DNA of 64,000 nt, taken from Anaerolineales bacterium (GTDB lineage Bacteria > Chloroflexota > Anaerolineae > 4572-78 > J111). Location of the stretch: positions 1 through 64,000 of the forward strand of contig JACKAU010000023.1 of assembly GCA_020634855.1 (NCBI GenBank). Reading direction: 5' to 3'. This document shows, piece by piece, positions 47,820-57,372 of the stretch (positions are counted from its first letter, which is position 1; every line of letters begins with the position of its first letter). Under the pieces are notes generated by a model that was not told where the DNA came from, searched no databases, and saw nothing but the letters and a program-made list of their open reading frames with translations. A program made the translations under genes and the position numbers.

Positions 47820-49955
47820 ATGGCGGGATTCCTTACAAGATTTAGAGTAGCTCTTATTGTCTTCTCGGTTATTATAGGGCTAATACTTGTTATAAGCGCC
47901 TGTAACCAGATCCGGTTTGGCCAGGACGTGACCAGCGGCCAAACTCAGACCAAGATCGTCGCTCCGGTTGAGAGCGGGAGCGGGCAGGAAGCCAACGTTT
48001 TTGTCAACAGCCCGCTTCAAATTCAAAGTGTATACACCAGCGCCAACATTTCGCGGGTCGAGTTAACGGTTCAGCGAGATACAGAGCAGCCTCAACTCAT
48101 CCGGGCCGATGTTCCCAGTAACGGAAGCGTCACCCAAGCCTGGACACCGGGCCAACCGGGAACCTACATGGTTACGACCGAAGCCTTTAATTCGACCGGC
48201 GGCTCCGAGGCCCGGTTAATGATCCAGGTTAATGCCCAACCGGCTGACAATATCGTTTCGATTCCGCCGCCGGCAGCCGAAGTGCAAACCGCTGGTGTCC
48301 CTGGACCTACCCCCACCCCAACCGCCAATGTCATCATCGTCCGCCCAACCGAAGTAAATGCCACACCTGTTGTCCAGGGCAATGCCGCTTTCCAAGCTCC
48401 CGACGCTGAAATTGTGGTGGTTGAAAGCCAAACTTCAACCACGTTAAAATCAACTAAACCCACGACCGTAACCTATCCGCCGCCGCCGCCGGCGCCGGGA
48501 GTTCCGTGGGGACCAACCCAGGCTCAACTGCCCCGCCGGATTCCACCGGTATGCGATGCAGCCGAATTTGTGGGGGTATTTGCTGACACCAGCGGGGCAG
48601 CAAATGTAAGTACCTTTGAAAGCACTGCCAATATCCGCCGAGAATTCATCCCCGGACCCGATGATATTGCTAAGAAAGTCGCCGGCGGAACGGTTGTTCA
48701 CCGAGCTTGGAAACTCAGAAATATTGGAACGTGTACTTGGGGGCCGGGGTACGAGTTGGCCTTTTACGGCGGACGCTCGATGGGATCGGGTGGCGTGGCG
48801 TTTGAGTCCACTTTCCCTTCTGATTTGAGACCGCGCAACCAACTGATCGACACCAATCGGCTGATTTTGCCGGAAGGCAAACCCAACCAGATTGCCGTCT
48901 TGGAAGTTCTCCTCAACGTCCCGGCTTACCCCGGCATCCACCAAAGCTACTGGCGGATGCGCAACCCGCAGGGGGTCTACTTTGGGCCGATCATCGGGGT
49001 CACGATGGACGTGGTGAGAGAATGTAACCAGCCGCAATTAGGGCCTCAGGAACGAATTTACGGTGCGCCTTCCGTTACCTTTAGAATTTTAGGTGTTGAC
49101 GGCAATCTAGTTGGGCCGGGAGAAGGCATCCCCGGAGCCGGTCCGCTGCCGGCGACAGTGGGGCAGTTATTGACCATTGACTGGAGTGTTTTCAACAGCA
49201 CCAGTTTTCAGTTGATTATCGAGAACCCCACCGGGGATCTCGAAGTTATTACGACGAGTGATCCCAGAGATCGAGCCAACTTTACGCCCACCATGGTTGG
49301 CGATTACACCCTGACCTTATATGCCGAAAATGGGGTGTGTTATGTCGAACAACAGATCATTGTTCGGGTTAGCCCGCCAACGGAAGAACGATTTGTTATG
49401 AATGCCACTTTTAACTCTAACGCGCCGGTTTTAGCCCAGACCGATAATGTTTTCTTCTCAACGGACGTTGCTCCCGGCACGGCTGAAGTGGATTATGAAT
49501 ACTTTGACCAAAATGCGACGGTTCAAACCGGAGTGGCAGTTGAAAGTTACGAATCGGATTGGATCAGCCCGTCGCCTTGTCCGTCCCCCGTTTCATTTAT
49601 TAATTGTGGGGGTGGTTATTATTCAGAGTGGCGACGCGTTAATAGTCTTCCCCTTGAAATTGATGGCGCGAGCGCCAGTGGCTCAGCGACCATTGGCACC
49701 CGATCTCAACAGGGTAGCACCCCGCCAACTGAAATTGAGGGCAGCGCGGTAACCCCCGAGCCACTTTCGATAGCGGTTCCACCGCCGGGCTGTCGCACCG
49801 TCAGTATTCCTACAAAACTTTTCGGCGCTATATATACCGGCAGCGCCACAGCTACGGACACGCAGAATGGCCGGCAGATAACGTCTGATCAGGTAAAATT
49901 TGTGTGCGCAACCAGTGGCTTTGTACCCAATGGCACAATTCCCGAACTACCATAG
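47820..49955 (+). CDS. Large lipoprotein with NBR1-Ig-like domain
   Basis: This 711-residue protein has lipobox VISAC at ~28. Ig-like strands (~55-140), a Pro-rich linker (PTPTPTANV, YPPPPPAPG, ~165-240), then an NBR1-Ig-like (FW) domain at ~275-400: HRAWKLRNIGTCTWGPGYEL, LNVPAYPGIHQSYWRMRNP. Further Ig-like parts follow at ~430-520 (WSVFNSTSFQLIIENPTG) with a C-terminal beta domain to 711. NBR1-Ig domains are common in surface proteins of Chloroflexota. The partner is unknown, and adhesion or cell-wall binding is inferred. Confidence 0.75.
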   Translation: MAGFLTRFRVALIVFSVIIGLILVISACNQIRFGQDVTSGQTQTKIVAPVESGSGQEANVFVNSPLQIQSVYTSANISRVELTVQRDTEQPQLIRADVPSNGSVTQAWTPGQPGTYMVTTEAFNSTGGSEARLMIQVNAQPADNIVSIPPPAAEVQTAGVPGPTPTPTANVIIVRPTEVNATPVVQGNAAFQAPDAEIVVVESQTSTTLKSTKPTTVTYPPPPPAPGVPWGPTQAQLPRRIPPVCDAAEFVGVFADTSGAANVSTFESTANIRREFIPGPDDIAKKVAGGTVVHRAWKLRNIGTCTWGPGYELAFYGGRSMGSGGVAFESTFPSDLRPRNQLIDTNRLILPEGKPNQIAVLEVLLNVPAYPGIHQSYWRMRNPQGVYFGPIIGVTMDVVRECNQPQLGPQERIYGAPSVTFRILGVDGNLVGPGEGIPGAGPLPATVGQLLTIDWSVFNSTSFQLIIENPTGDLEVITTSDPRDRANFTPTMVGDYTLTLYAENGVCYVEQQIIVRVSPPTEERFVMNATFNSNAPVLAQTDNVFFSTDVAPGTAEVDYEYFDQNATVQTGVAVESYESDWISPSPCPSPVSFINCGGGYYSEWRRVNSLPLEIDGASASGSATIGTRSQQGSTPPTEIEGSAVTPEPLSIAVPPPGCRTVSIPTKLFGAIYTGSATATDTQNGRQITSDQVKFVCATSGFVPNGTIPELP

Positions 49956-49978
49956 TTGATCTTAAATACGACCATCGT

Positions 49979-50015
49979 AAAAGGAGCAACCTTCACTTTC
50001 AAGTGTTGCTCTTTT
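49979..50015 (+). terminator. Intrinsic terminator of the lipoprotein pair
   Basis: AAAAGGAGCAAC pairs with GTTGCTCTTTTT with one bulged G. The inner CTT/AAG extends the stem and a T-run follows at 50012-50016. It separates the lipoproteins from the FHA pair. Confidence 0.75.
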
Positions 50016-50216
50016 TAATTTATGTGAAGGATTCAGACCGAATATGAATACAAATAAGATGGGGTATATCTGATTGGGGTAAAATCAGGCAGCCACAGCT
50101 CCCCTATGACCATAGTTTGACCACTATTCATGTCCAAATTGTCCTGTTATTTGAATTTGAAATAAAATAGGCGAGATTAAGCTCAGTATCTATCTTTTAA
50201 CTAGGAGCTCTTTTCT

Positions 50217-52169
50217 ATGAGCCAGAGCCATCCTTCAGCTTTTAGCTCAGACTACTCACAAGACCCACAGCCGCAGTTGCAGATTGTGGTCCACGCCGGG
50301 CCGCTGGCCGGGAAGGGGTATCCCATCAGAGGTGATGGCATTTCCTTTGGCCGCGATCCGGAAAATGATATTTCCTGGGACGACTCACAAGTGTCCCGCA
50401 AGCACGCTCGATTGACCCGCCAGGATAACGAACTTGTTCTGGAAGATTTAGGCAGCACCAACGGCACCCTGGTCAACGGCAAACCGATCGAAGGCCTTCA
50501 CGTGTTGCAGCCGGCCGATATCATTAGCATCGGCTCTTCCATTTTTGGGGTAAAAGGCTTTTCGGCCCCGAACACATTGGGGGTTACGCAAGTATCGCGT
50601 GATAGAATGACGCTGCCGCCGGCTTTGTCCAAGGCGGCCGCGTCGCCGCCGCAGCCGGCCCCCGCCCCACGTCCGGCATCCGCGCCGGTGGCCCAGCAAT
50701 CCGGCGGCGGGCAGTGGAATATGGTGGCCATCGGCGGCGTGGCGATTTTTGTGGTGGTGGTCATCGCTCTGGCGGCGATTACCGCTTTCTTCCTGGTGCG
50801 AGGGCAAGAGACCGGCGCGACACAGGTGCCGACCGTGGTCATCACCGCCCCTGTGGGGGGCAGCGAGGTGCAAATCAATGTCCCCGTTACGGTGCAGGCC
50901 ACGGCTTCTGACTCAAGTGGGGTTACCCGGCTGGAATTGTGGGTAGATGGCGTCAAAACCGCCGAAGCCGCCAGTCCGGTGGCTCAAGGGCAGCCCACCC
51001 TGACAGCTTCGTTGCAGTGGGTTCCGACCAGTCTGGGCAACCATACCCTTGAAATAAGAGCTTACAACGCCTCCGGCAACGTTAGCGAACCGACAGCGGT
51101 CATCGTCAACGCGGTTGAAGATACGGCCGCCGCCGGCAGCCCCACGCCGACCACAACCCCGGAAACGCCGACCGCGACTGTCTCCACCGCGCCCTCGTTA
51201 ACCGCTCTGACCGATCTCAATGTCCGAGGCGGGCCTGAGACCTTTTACGATCTACTGGGGCTGCTGCCATCGGGGACCACGGCGGAAATTATTGGTCGAG
51301 ATGAAACCCGGCAGTGGTGGCAAATCCGATTTGCGCCCTCGCCAACCGGCCTCGGCTGGGTATCGGCCGATCCCGGTTACTCGAAAACCGTGAATGTCGA
51401 TAACGTCCCCATCGCCGTTGCTCCGCCGACGCCCACCGGAACCCCGACCAATACCCCGACCACCACCACCACCCCCACATCGCTGCCAACTTTCACGACT
51501 GTGCCGCCCACCGTCACCGACACACCGACCGATACCCCGCAGCCAACCAACACCCCGGTTCAGGAGGGAACCAAAGTTGATTTCGAGGTCTCTCCCAATC
51601 GGATTACCGGCGGGGAATGTGTCAATGTCAATTGGACGGTATCCGGGGTGCGCGAGGTCTATTACCAGGGTCAAGGCGTCTCGGGGGTGGGGGATAGAGT
51701 CGAATGTCCGGCGCAAACCACCACCTATCGATTGCGAATTATCAAACAAGACGGCTCTGAGCAGGTTGAGGACAGAACCGTAGAGGTATCTGAACCGGTA
51801 CATTCGGCCGGACGGGTGACGCTTGAACCTGACGACACCATTGACCTTGACGATGGAGATATTCCCGGCGACGACTTCAAGTGGAATATCGATGATGACG
51901 TGAGGCGATTTGAAGCCCGAGGCGATGTTAAAATCTCCATTCGAGGCCAGCGCGACTCATTAAATGATATTTCACGCGATGAGTGCCGGGACGCCTCTTA
52001 CGGTGACTATGATTTTATCGATGCTAGCGACTCGATTGCCGATCCAAATAACGCCCTGCGCGATGGGTTTGCCATCTGTTATCGCACCGATGACGGACGC
52101 ATTGGGAAACTGCGGTTCCCTAGATTTAGTACCGGTAATCTGGAAATTGAATGGGCCACCTGGCCGTAA
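50217..52169 (+). CDS. FHA-domain membrane protein with extracellular Ig-like and SH3 domains
   Basis: A 650-residue protein. Residues ~20-115 are an FHA domain (GDGISFGRDPENDI, SRKHARL, DLGSTNGTLVNG) that would read phospho-Thr in the cytoplasm. A TM helix (~170-192, VAIGGVAIFVVVVIALAAI) leads outside to an Ig-like domain (~205-300), a bacterial SH3 domain (~330-395, TDLNVRGGPETFYDLLGLLP), a Thr-Pro linker and two more beta domains (~445-650). The layout would link an inside phospho-signal to an outside wall or ligand-binding part. AGGAG precedes the ATG. Ser/Thr kinases are not in the window. Confidence 0.85.
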   Translation: MSQSHPSAFSSDYSQDPQPQLQIVVHAGPLAGKGYPIRGDGISFGRDPENDISWDDSQVSRKHARLTRQDNELVLEDLGSTNGTLVNGKPIEGLHVLQPADIISIGSSIFGVKGFSAPNTLGVTQVSRDRMTLPPALSKAAASPPQPAPAPRPASAPVAQQSGGGQWNMVAIGGVAIFVVVVIALAAITAFFLVRGQETGATQVPTVVITAPVGGSEVQINVPVTVQATASDSSGVTRLELWVDGVKTAEAASPVAQGQPTLTASLQWVPTSLGNHTLEIRAYNASGNVSEPTAVIVNAVEDTAAAGSPTPTTTPETPTATVSTAPSLTALTDLNVRGGPETFYDLLGLLPSGTTAEIIGRDETRQWWQIRFAPSPTGLGWVSADPGYSKTVNVDNVPIAVAPPTPTGTPTNTPTTTTTPTSLPTFTTVPPTVTDTPTDTPQPTNTPVQEGTKVDFEVSPNRITGGECVNVNWTVSGVREVYYQGQGVSGVGDRVECPAQTTTYRLRIIKQDGSEQVEDRTVEVSEPVHSAGRVTLEPDDTIDLDDGDIPGDDFKWNIDDDVRRFEARGDVKISIRGQRDSLNDISRDECRDASYGDYDFIDASDSIADPNNALRDGFAICYRTDDGRIGKLRFPRFSTGNLEIEWATWP

Positions 52170-52185
52170 CAGGAGGATAACAAAC

Positions 52186-52794
52186 ATGACAATGTATGAT
52201 GATGAACCAACAATGATGGGGTCTGGCCGTCCCTCGGCTATGTTGGTGATTCGCCAAGGCCCGCAAGCGGGTATGAGTTTTCCCTTGACCGGCCAGCAAT
52301 CCGTAATCGGCCGGGAAGAAGGTTTGGAAATTGTGCTGCAAGACCCGGAGTCGTCTCGAAGACACTCGCGAGTCTATTGGCAGGCCGGTCGATACGTCAT
52401 CGAAGATATGGGCAGTACCAACGGCACGTTTGTCAATGGTATCCAAATTACCGGACCGCAATTTCTTAATGCCGGCGACAGTATTGGTGTAGGTCAAACC
52501 GCGCTCGTTTTTCAGGTATCGAGTGGCGGCCAATTTGGCGCTGCCCCCCAGTATCAGGCCGCACCGCCGCCGGCGACGCCGGTCAGCGCCCCGGTGTCGG
52601 CCGGTAACGAGAACAAATGGACCCAATATGCGCTTTACGGCTGCGGCTGTTTACTGCTGGTGACCATTTGTGTCCTGTTGGCTATCGCTTTCTTAATTAT
52701 TCTTTATCCTGAGACGCTGGACGGATTAACACAGACCGGTTTCAATACCCTAATTTTGGTGCAGGCTCAGTTGAATTTAGGGACTTACCTGTAA
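52186..52794 (+). CDS. FHA-domain protein with C-terminal membrane helix
   Basis: This is a 202-residue protein. The FHA domain (~18-110) has VIGREEGLEIVLQDPESSRRHSR and DMGSTNGTFVNG. A short Pro/Ala linker leads to a TM helix with Cys pairs (LYGCGCLLLVTICVLLAIAF, ~148-167) and a short tail. The start at 52186 follows AGGAGG and the preceding gene's stop by 16 bases; the frame extends upstream but overlaps that gene. Likely partner of the larger FHA protein. Confidence 0.85.
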   Translation: MTMYDDEPTMMGSGRPSAMLVIRQGPQAGMSFPLTGQQSVIGREEGLEIVLQDPESSRRHSRVYWQAGRYVIEDMGSTNGTFVNGIQITGPQFLNAGDSIGVGQTALVFQVSSGGQFGAAPQYQAAPPPATPVSAPVSAGNENKWTQYALYGCGCLLLVTICVLLAIAFLIILYPETLDGLTQTGFNTLILVQAQLNLGTYL

Positions 52795-52911
52795 TGAAGT
52801 AAAAGCTGCTCCGGCTGAATGACCCAATGCGGCAAACCGTGGGCCTGGAAGTGACCATCCGGGCCGCGCGCTTGGCACGACAACGGCCAAGCACAAGATA
52901 TGACCTTTCTA

Positions 52912-52960
52912 AACCGACCCTTTACCTTGGCCAAGCCAGCGATGGAGGGTCGGTTTTTTT
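52912..52960 (+). terminator. Intrinsic terminator after the FHA pair
   Basis: ACCGACCC (52913-52920) pairs with GGGTCGGT (52947-52954) with internal extension CTT/AAG-like, followed by a run of T ending at 52960. Its T-run touches the stop of the histidine kinase on the other strand. Confidence 0.8.
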
Positions 52961-54920
52961 ATAGATCGCGGGGATTATCGAGGGGCAAAATCACTTCAAA
53001 AGTGGTCGCGACGTTGGGTACACTTGAGACTTTTATCTGACCGTTGTGGCGTTCGACAATGGCGTGGGCCGAGTACAACCCTAACCCTAGGGCTTTACCC
53101 ACCGGTTTGGTGGTAAAAAACGGTCGAAACAGTTGATCCAAATCCTTCGCGGCGATACCCGTTCCATTGTCGGTGATAACCACTTTCACCATTCGCTCCG
53201 AAACAAACCGGGTGGATATGGTAATCTGGGGCTGGCGGGGCAGATTGGTCATTGCGTCTCGGGCGTTGAGCAGCAAATTGATCCAAACCAGCTTTAGATG
53301 GCTGACACTGGCCGACAACATCGGCTGGGCCTGGTAATCGTTAATGATTTTGATATTGGCTTTTTTAAGCGAGCGAATCACCAACGCCAGCGCCCCATCG
53401 ATGGTTTCGACCAGATCGGTCAGTATGAAGAAATAGCGCTCCTGGTTAGAGAATTCCAGCAGGTTGGTAATGATGTTTTGAATGCGCTCGCCGGCTTTTA
53501 GAATACCGGTGGCCATTTCGTATGTTTCCGTTTCAGGTTCGGTGTCGAGCAGGATGAGTTGGCTGTTGGTCATCGTCACGGTTAACGGGTTGTTGATCTG
53601 GTGAGCAACGCTACCGGCCAACTGCCCGACCGCGGCTAAATTGGCCGACCGGAACAGCGAGGCCTGCCAACGGCGTCGCTCGGAGACATCCTGGGCAAAG
53701 ACAACGACCTGCTCACTCTGCGCCAGCCGGTTGCGGATCGGATAGATGTGGAACTCACGATCTTTAAGATACAGATTGCTCTCATCTTGAGGTGAAGTCC
53801 AGGTGGTTTCCTGGCCGGTGCGCAGCGCTTCTCTAATTTGGGTAATTAACCCCGGCGCATCATTAGGCCCATCGAGCAATAAATAACTTCGGCCAACCAG
53901 TTCTTCCGGCTTACAGCCCTGCCGTTCGGCTTCAATGCGATTCAAGGTGCTAATCGATAGATCTTGATCCAATATGTACAAACCGTCGCTAATACCATCA
54001 AAAATAACCTGGAGCGTGTTGTGGCTGTGCAATATTTTTTCGCGGCTCTGGGCCAGATCAATGTAGGCAGATGACAGATCTTGGAACAAATAGGCATTTT
54101 CAATGGCGATGGCCGCCTGGCTGCAAAAGATAGCCAACCACTGTTTGAGTTGAGTAGAAAAGTCCGCACTCCGGCTAATCAGCGCCAAAACGCCAATTAG
54201 CTTTTCTCTAGAAATAATGGGATTGACTTGCACCGACGTCGTCACCTGGCTCGATTCAGACATTTCATAGGTAAGTCGCTGTGATATGACTGTTTGGGTC
54301 AGCGCGGCTTGCTGAACCAATTTAAGGACCAGTTCGTTATCAATCAATTTTTCAGCGCCGGGCAATGAATCAGTCTGACTTTCAGTCAGATGGCCTCGTT
54401 TGTCGGCCAAGTAGATTTGGGCGACCTCGGCCTGGGTTACCTGACGGGCTTTGGCCAGAATAACTCTTTGAGCCGCCGCAAGTTCCAGGGTTTGAATCAT
54501 CTCCTGGGTGGCCTCGTTGAGGATCAGCAGCCCCGTCGGAACATCGTCAAAAAAGGTGGAATTTTTTTGCTTCAATGACTGTTCGTCTAAAATGCGTTTG
54601 ACCTTAAGGATTACTTCCGAGGCGTCAAGGGGAAGCAACAGATAATCGTAGACGCCCATCTGGAGTTGTTCGAGGGCCTGATACCGTTCTTCGGGTGAGG
54701 CCAGGAGAATGATGAGGGTCTCCGGAGAAGTTGCGTGCAACTCGGCCAGTAGGGCCGCGCTCGAAAGCCCCACATCGAGCAACACCAACGAATACAGTTG
54801 GTGGTGAAACTGGGCCGTAAACTGCGCCGCTTCCGTGAAAAGATCAAATTCAAAGGCAATTTCGGCTAAAATTTCTTGAAGTTCTGAGCAATATTGAGAA
54901 GCAACGGCGATTTTTTTCAT
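52959..54920 (-). CDS. Hybrid sensor histidine kinase (receiver-like, GAF, PAS, HisKA, HATPase)
   Basis: A 653-residue soluble kinase. Residues ~1-115 are a receiver-like domain with a phospho-Asp candidate in VLLDVG (~49), but the conserved Lys is lost (LLLPLD). A GAF domain (~145-275) and PAS domain (~300-420, DGISDGLYILDQDLS) follow. The HisKA H-box is GSVAHQINNPL (~446), N-box NLLLNARDAM (~555), G1 DNGTGIA (~590) and G2 GKALGLGLYSA (~615). Without a TM segment it would sense a cytoplasmic signal. No partner regulator lies next to it. Confidence 0.88.
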   Translation of the reverse strand: MKKIAVASQYCSELQEILAEIAFEFDLFTEAAQFTAQFHHQLYSLVLLDVGLSSAALLAELHATSPETLIILLASPEERYQALEQLQMGVYDYLLLPLDASEVILKVKRILDEQSLKQKNSTFFDDVPTGLLILNEATQEMIQTLELAAAQRVILAKARQVTQAEVAQIYLADKRGHLTESQTDSLPGAEKLIDNELVLKLVQQAALTQTVISQRLTYEMSESSQVTTSVQVNPIISREKLIGVLALISRSADFSTQLKQWLAIFCSQAAIAIENAYLFQDLSSAYIDLAQSREKILHSHNTLQVIFDGISDGLYILDQDLSISTLNRIEAERQGCKPEELVGRSYLLLDGPNDAPGLITQIREALRTGQETTWTSPQDESNLYLKDREFHIYPIRNRLAQSEQVVVFAQDVSERRRWQASLFRSANLAAVGQLAGSVAHQINNPLTVTMTNSQLILLDTEPETETYEMATGILKAGERIQNIITNLLEFSNQERYFFILTDLVETIDGALALVIRSLKKANIKIINDYQAQPMLSASVSHLKLVWINLLLNARDAMTNLPRQPQITISTRFVSERMVKVVITDNGTGIAAKDLDQLFRPFFTTKPVGKALGLGLYSAHAIVERHNGQIKVSSVPNVATTFEVILPLDNPRDL

Positions 54921-55027
54921 AAACCTAGACTTTATTACTATAGAAAGTTAGAACAAACTGCTCTAAGATAACATTACCAGTCTGGTGTTAATGTGTTTTG
55001 ATCTTACCACAAAACGGAGCAATCCTA

Positions 55028-55378
55028 ATGCTACCCTCGCTGCCGGTATTTAATAAAGAAGTGGATGTAGATTTTCTGGTCTTTGTTGAAAGATACGCCA
55101 CCGATTTACTCAAGTGGGATATTCTAACGTTTTTTGGCAAAAATCCCAATACCCACGCCTCTATCTCAAAAATTGCCAAATATATGGGACGCAGTACAGC
55201 TTCAATTCGGCCTGATTTGGGTGATTTGACCTTATTAGGTATTTTAGAACAAACGCCCTCAGAGAATCGGGATGAGGTTTCGTTTCAGCTAACCCAAGCG
55301 CCTCGATTTAGACGATTGACCATTAAATTTGCCGAAAGCCAGGGGGCTAGTCAACCTCTAAATGAGCTTAGTCGTTGA
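55028..55378 (+). CDS. Small winged-helix DNA-binding protein
   Basis: 116 residues. A helix-turn-helix (~42-75) reads HASISKIAKYMGRSTASIRPDLGDLTLLGILEQ, a winged-helix layout seen in small bacterial repressors of the MarR/ArsR type. The second half has FQLTQAPRFRRLTIKF, a wing strand. The start at 55028 follows CGGAG; a TTG ten codons earlier is the alternative. Divergent from the histidine kinase. Confidence 0.7.
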   Translation: MLPSLPVFNKEVDVDFLVFVERYATDLLKWDILTFFGKNPNTHASISKIAKYMGRSTASIRPDLGDLTLLGILEQTPSENRDEVSFQLTQAPRFRRLTIKFAESQGASQPLNELSR

Positions 55379-55471
55379 ATTTTGAATTTATGTATACTTC
55401 CAAATCTATCCAAATCATGGTAAAATCAAACAATATTAAATTGTATTTGAAGGGATAGTGCGTAGAAATTT

Positions 55472-56107
55472 ATGGAAATAACTTGGTACGGACACGCCTG
55501 TTTTCGAATAAAAGATCGGACATCGACGGTGTTGACCGATCCTTATGATAAATCTTTAGGACTTACCCTAAACCGGCCTCGGACAGATATCGTGACGATT
55601 AGCCATGACCATCCGCACCATAGTGCGCTTCAGGCGGTCAAGCCGGATTTCAAAGTCGTCGATGGACCGGGTGAATACGAAATTGGGGGCACTTTTGTGA
55701 CCGGTGTTCAACTGTACCCATCCAATAACACCAGTCCCCTGGCCAAAAATAACGTGTATGTAATTTATATGGAAAATTTGGCGGTTTGCCATCTGGGTGA
55801 TATTAGCCATATTCCCTCTCAAAGTCAGGTAGAGGGACTGGGCAACATCGACATTCTGATGGTACCGGTAGGGGGCCATAATGCCCTAAATGCAGCTCAA
55901 GCCGCCGAAGTTATTAGCTTGATCGAACCTTACATCGTCATCCCGATGCATTACAGTCTGCCACAACTAACGATCACGCTGGATCCGGTCAGTAAGTTTC
56001 TGAAGGAGATGGGCATTGCTAAACTGGACCCTGTGGGTAGCCTTAAGATCACCAAAAGCAGCCTGCCTGAAGAGACTCAGATTGTGGTGTTAGAGCCAAA
56101 ATCGTAG
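55472..56107 (+). CDS. MBL-fold hydrolase, UPF0173/UlaG-like
   Basis: A 211-residue protein with ITWYGHACFRIKD, LTDPYDK (~23), TISHDHPHHS (metal site HxHxxHH, ~43), CHLGDIS (Asp, ~105) and IPMHYS (~158). Related to the L-ascorbate-6-phosphate lactonase (UlaG) group. It differs from the similar gene at 14290 mainly in the first metal motif. Substrate unknown. It is followed after 12 bases by the TPR gene. Confidence 0.8.
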   Translation: MEITWYGHACFRIKDRTSTVLTDPYDKSLGLTLNRPRTDIVTISHDHPHHSALQAVKPDFKVVDGPGEYEIGGTFVTGVQLYPSNNTSPLAKNNVYVIYMENLAVCHLGDISHIPSQSQVEGLGNIDILMVPVGGHNALNAAQAAEVISLIEPYIVIPMHYSLPQLTITLDPVSKFLKEMGIAKLDPVGSLKITKSSLPEETQIVVLEPKS

Positions 56108-56119
56108 GCAGTACCCAAT

Positions 56120-56896
56120 ATGGATAACGAAAATCTTGGCAGCGACGAACTGACAACGCAAGAGTCGCCGGGTGATGATCAACAAGAAGCGATGCTGTCG
56201 CCAATAAAATCATCCGGCAACCCAAATTTCCTGTGGCGTATCGGGGTAGGTGTTGTGGCGGCTGTGGTGATAGGGGTACTGCTTTTTCCGCTCTTCAACC
56301 GTCAAGCCGCAACCCCACCTTCTGATCCAGCGCCAACGTCAGATCAAGCAGCCGGTAATACGTCTCCCATCGAAACGCCCCTACCAGTGGTCGATGATAC
56401 CGCCGAGGATCAATTCAGGCTCGGCAACGAATATTACGAGACCGGTCAGTTAGACCAGGCTGTCGAAGCCTACCAAAAAGCTATCGAACTGGATCCTGAA
56501 TACCAGGGGGCTTATGCTAACTTGGGCGTGACCTATTACCAACAGCAAAAGTTCGATCTGGCGGCTTCACAATACGAAAAAGCGCTGGAATTAGACCCAA
56601 CCGATGGCGAGGTCGCCTATAATTTGGGGGCGCTTTATTTGCAGCAAGCGTTAACGGTGGATGCCTCACCGGACCCTAATCTGCTCAACAAATCGGTAAC
56701 CCAACTAGAGCAAGCCCTCGAAATCTCCCCCAACCTAGCCGAACCCCACTTTACCCTCGGGGTAGCCTACTTTTTTCTAGCGGACAAACAGAAAGCAACT
56801 GAAGCGTTTGAGACGTATCTTTCGATGTCAGGCGGCAACGACACAATAGCAAAAGAGGAAGCTGAACGCTATCTTCAAGAGTTAGGCCGTCAATAA
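56120..56896 (+). CDS. TPR-repeat membrane protein
   Basis: The 258-residue protein has an N-terminal TM helix at ~37-58 (RIGVGVVAAVVIGVLLFPLF) after an acidic tail, then a Pro/Thr linker and about four TPR units from ~97 (LGNEYYETGQLDQAVEAYQK, LGVTYYQQQKFDLAASQYEK, LGALYLQQALTV, LGVAYFFLADKQKATEAFE). The TPR part should lie outside the membrane if the positive-inside rule is followed. Role: probably protein scaffolding. Confidence 0.85.
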   Translation: MDNENLGSDELTTQESPGDDQQEAMLSPIKSSGNPNFLWRIGVGVVAAVVIGVLLFPLFNRQAATPPSDPAPTSDQAAGNTSPIETPLPVVDDTAEDQFRLGNEYYETGQLDQAVEAYQKAIELDPEYQGAYANLGVTYYQQQKFDLAASQYEKALELDPTDGEVAYNLGALYLQQALTVDASPDPNLLNKSVTQLEQALEISPNLAEPHFTLGVAYFFLADKQKATEAFETYLSMSGGNDTIAKEEAERYLQELGRQ

Positions 56897-57162
56897 TTTT
56901 CCTCCCAAGCCCACATTCTCAATTTAAAGCCCGACCGTAGAGTTTTGTCCGGAAGCAACCCACAAAGCTCATATATACCCCTATTTAGCGACACATTGCC
57001 AAAATTTTGGAAACCTTTAGCGTCAACTTGCTCAAAACCCTATCCTCATGTGACTAAAGTCACTTTTGTCATGTGACTTTCGGGAAAGACTCGCAAGTAC
57101 CTTTTGCCCTAAATTTTACGGACTTTTGTCCCTTCCCAACTGTCGCACTTTTGGTGTATCCT
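56897..57162 (+). promoter_or_regulatory. Second phased (C/G)ACTTTTGG array and promoter of the large repeat protein
   Basis: Motif copies lie at 57061-57069, 57075-57083, 57098-57107 (one extra C), 57121-57129 and 57146-57154; the last four starts are 23, 23 and 25 bases apart. GTGACTAAAGTCAC (57050-57063) is a palindrome covering the first. A candidate -10, TATCCT (57157-57162), is 36 bases past the start of the 57121 copy, the same distance as in the array at 20-239. CCCCTATTTAGCGA (~56980) resembles CCCCTATATCTAGCGA near 76. The leader to 57373 is ~200 bases and holds no ORF. Confidence 0.5.
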
Positions 57163-57372
57163 CGTTACCAGGAGGTTAATAACTTTCTGACCGATAACCG
57201 TGACGGCTGCTGACGTTTGCGTCGTAGAGAGTCGATAAATTTTTATCTTCAGTTTTTATCCTTTATTAATTTTAGTATCTGACTCTCAACCCTTGTTTAA
57301 CCTCAAATAACTCCGGTTATCCATTTGTTAACCCCATTACTCTATTTCTCTTCATAGACCAGGAGTCCATTT

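Noticed and set aside
51964..52185. Upstream start of the second FHA gene
   Set aside because: The added part overlaps the end of the first FHA gene in another frame; AGGAGG directly precedes the ATG at 52186.
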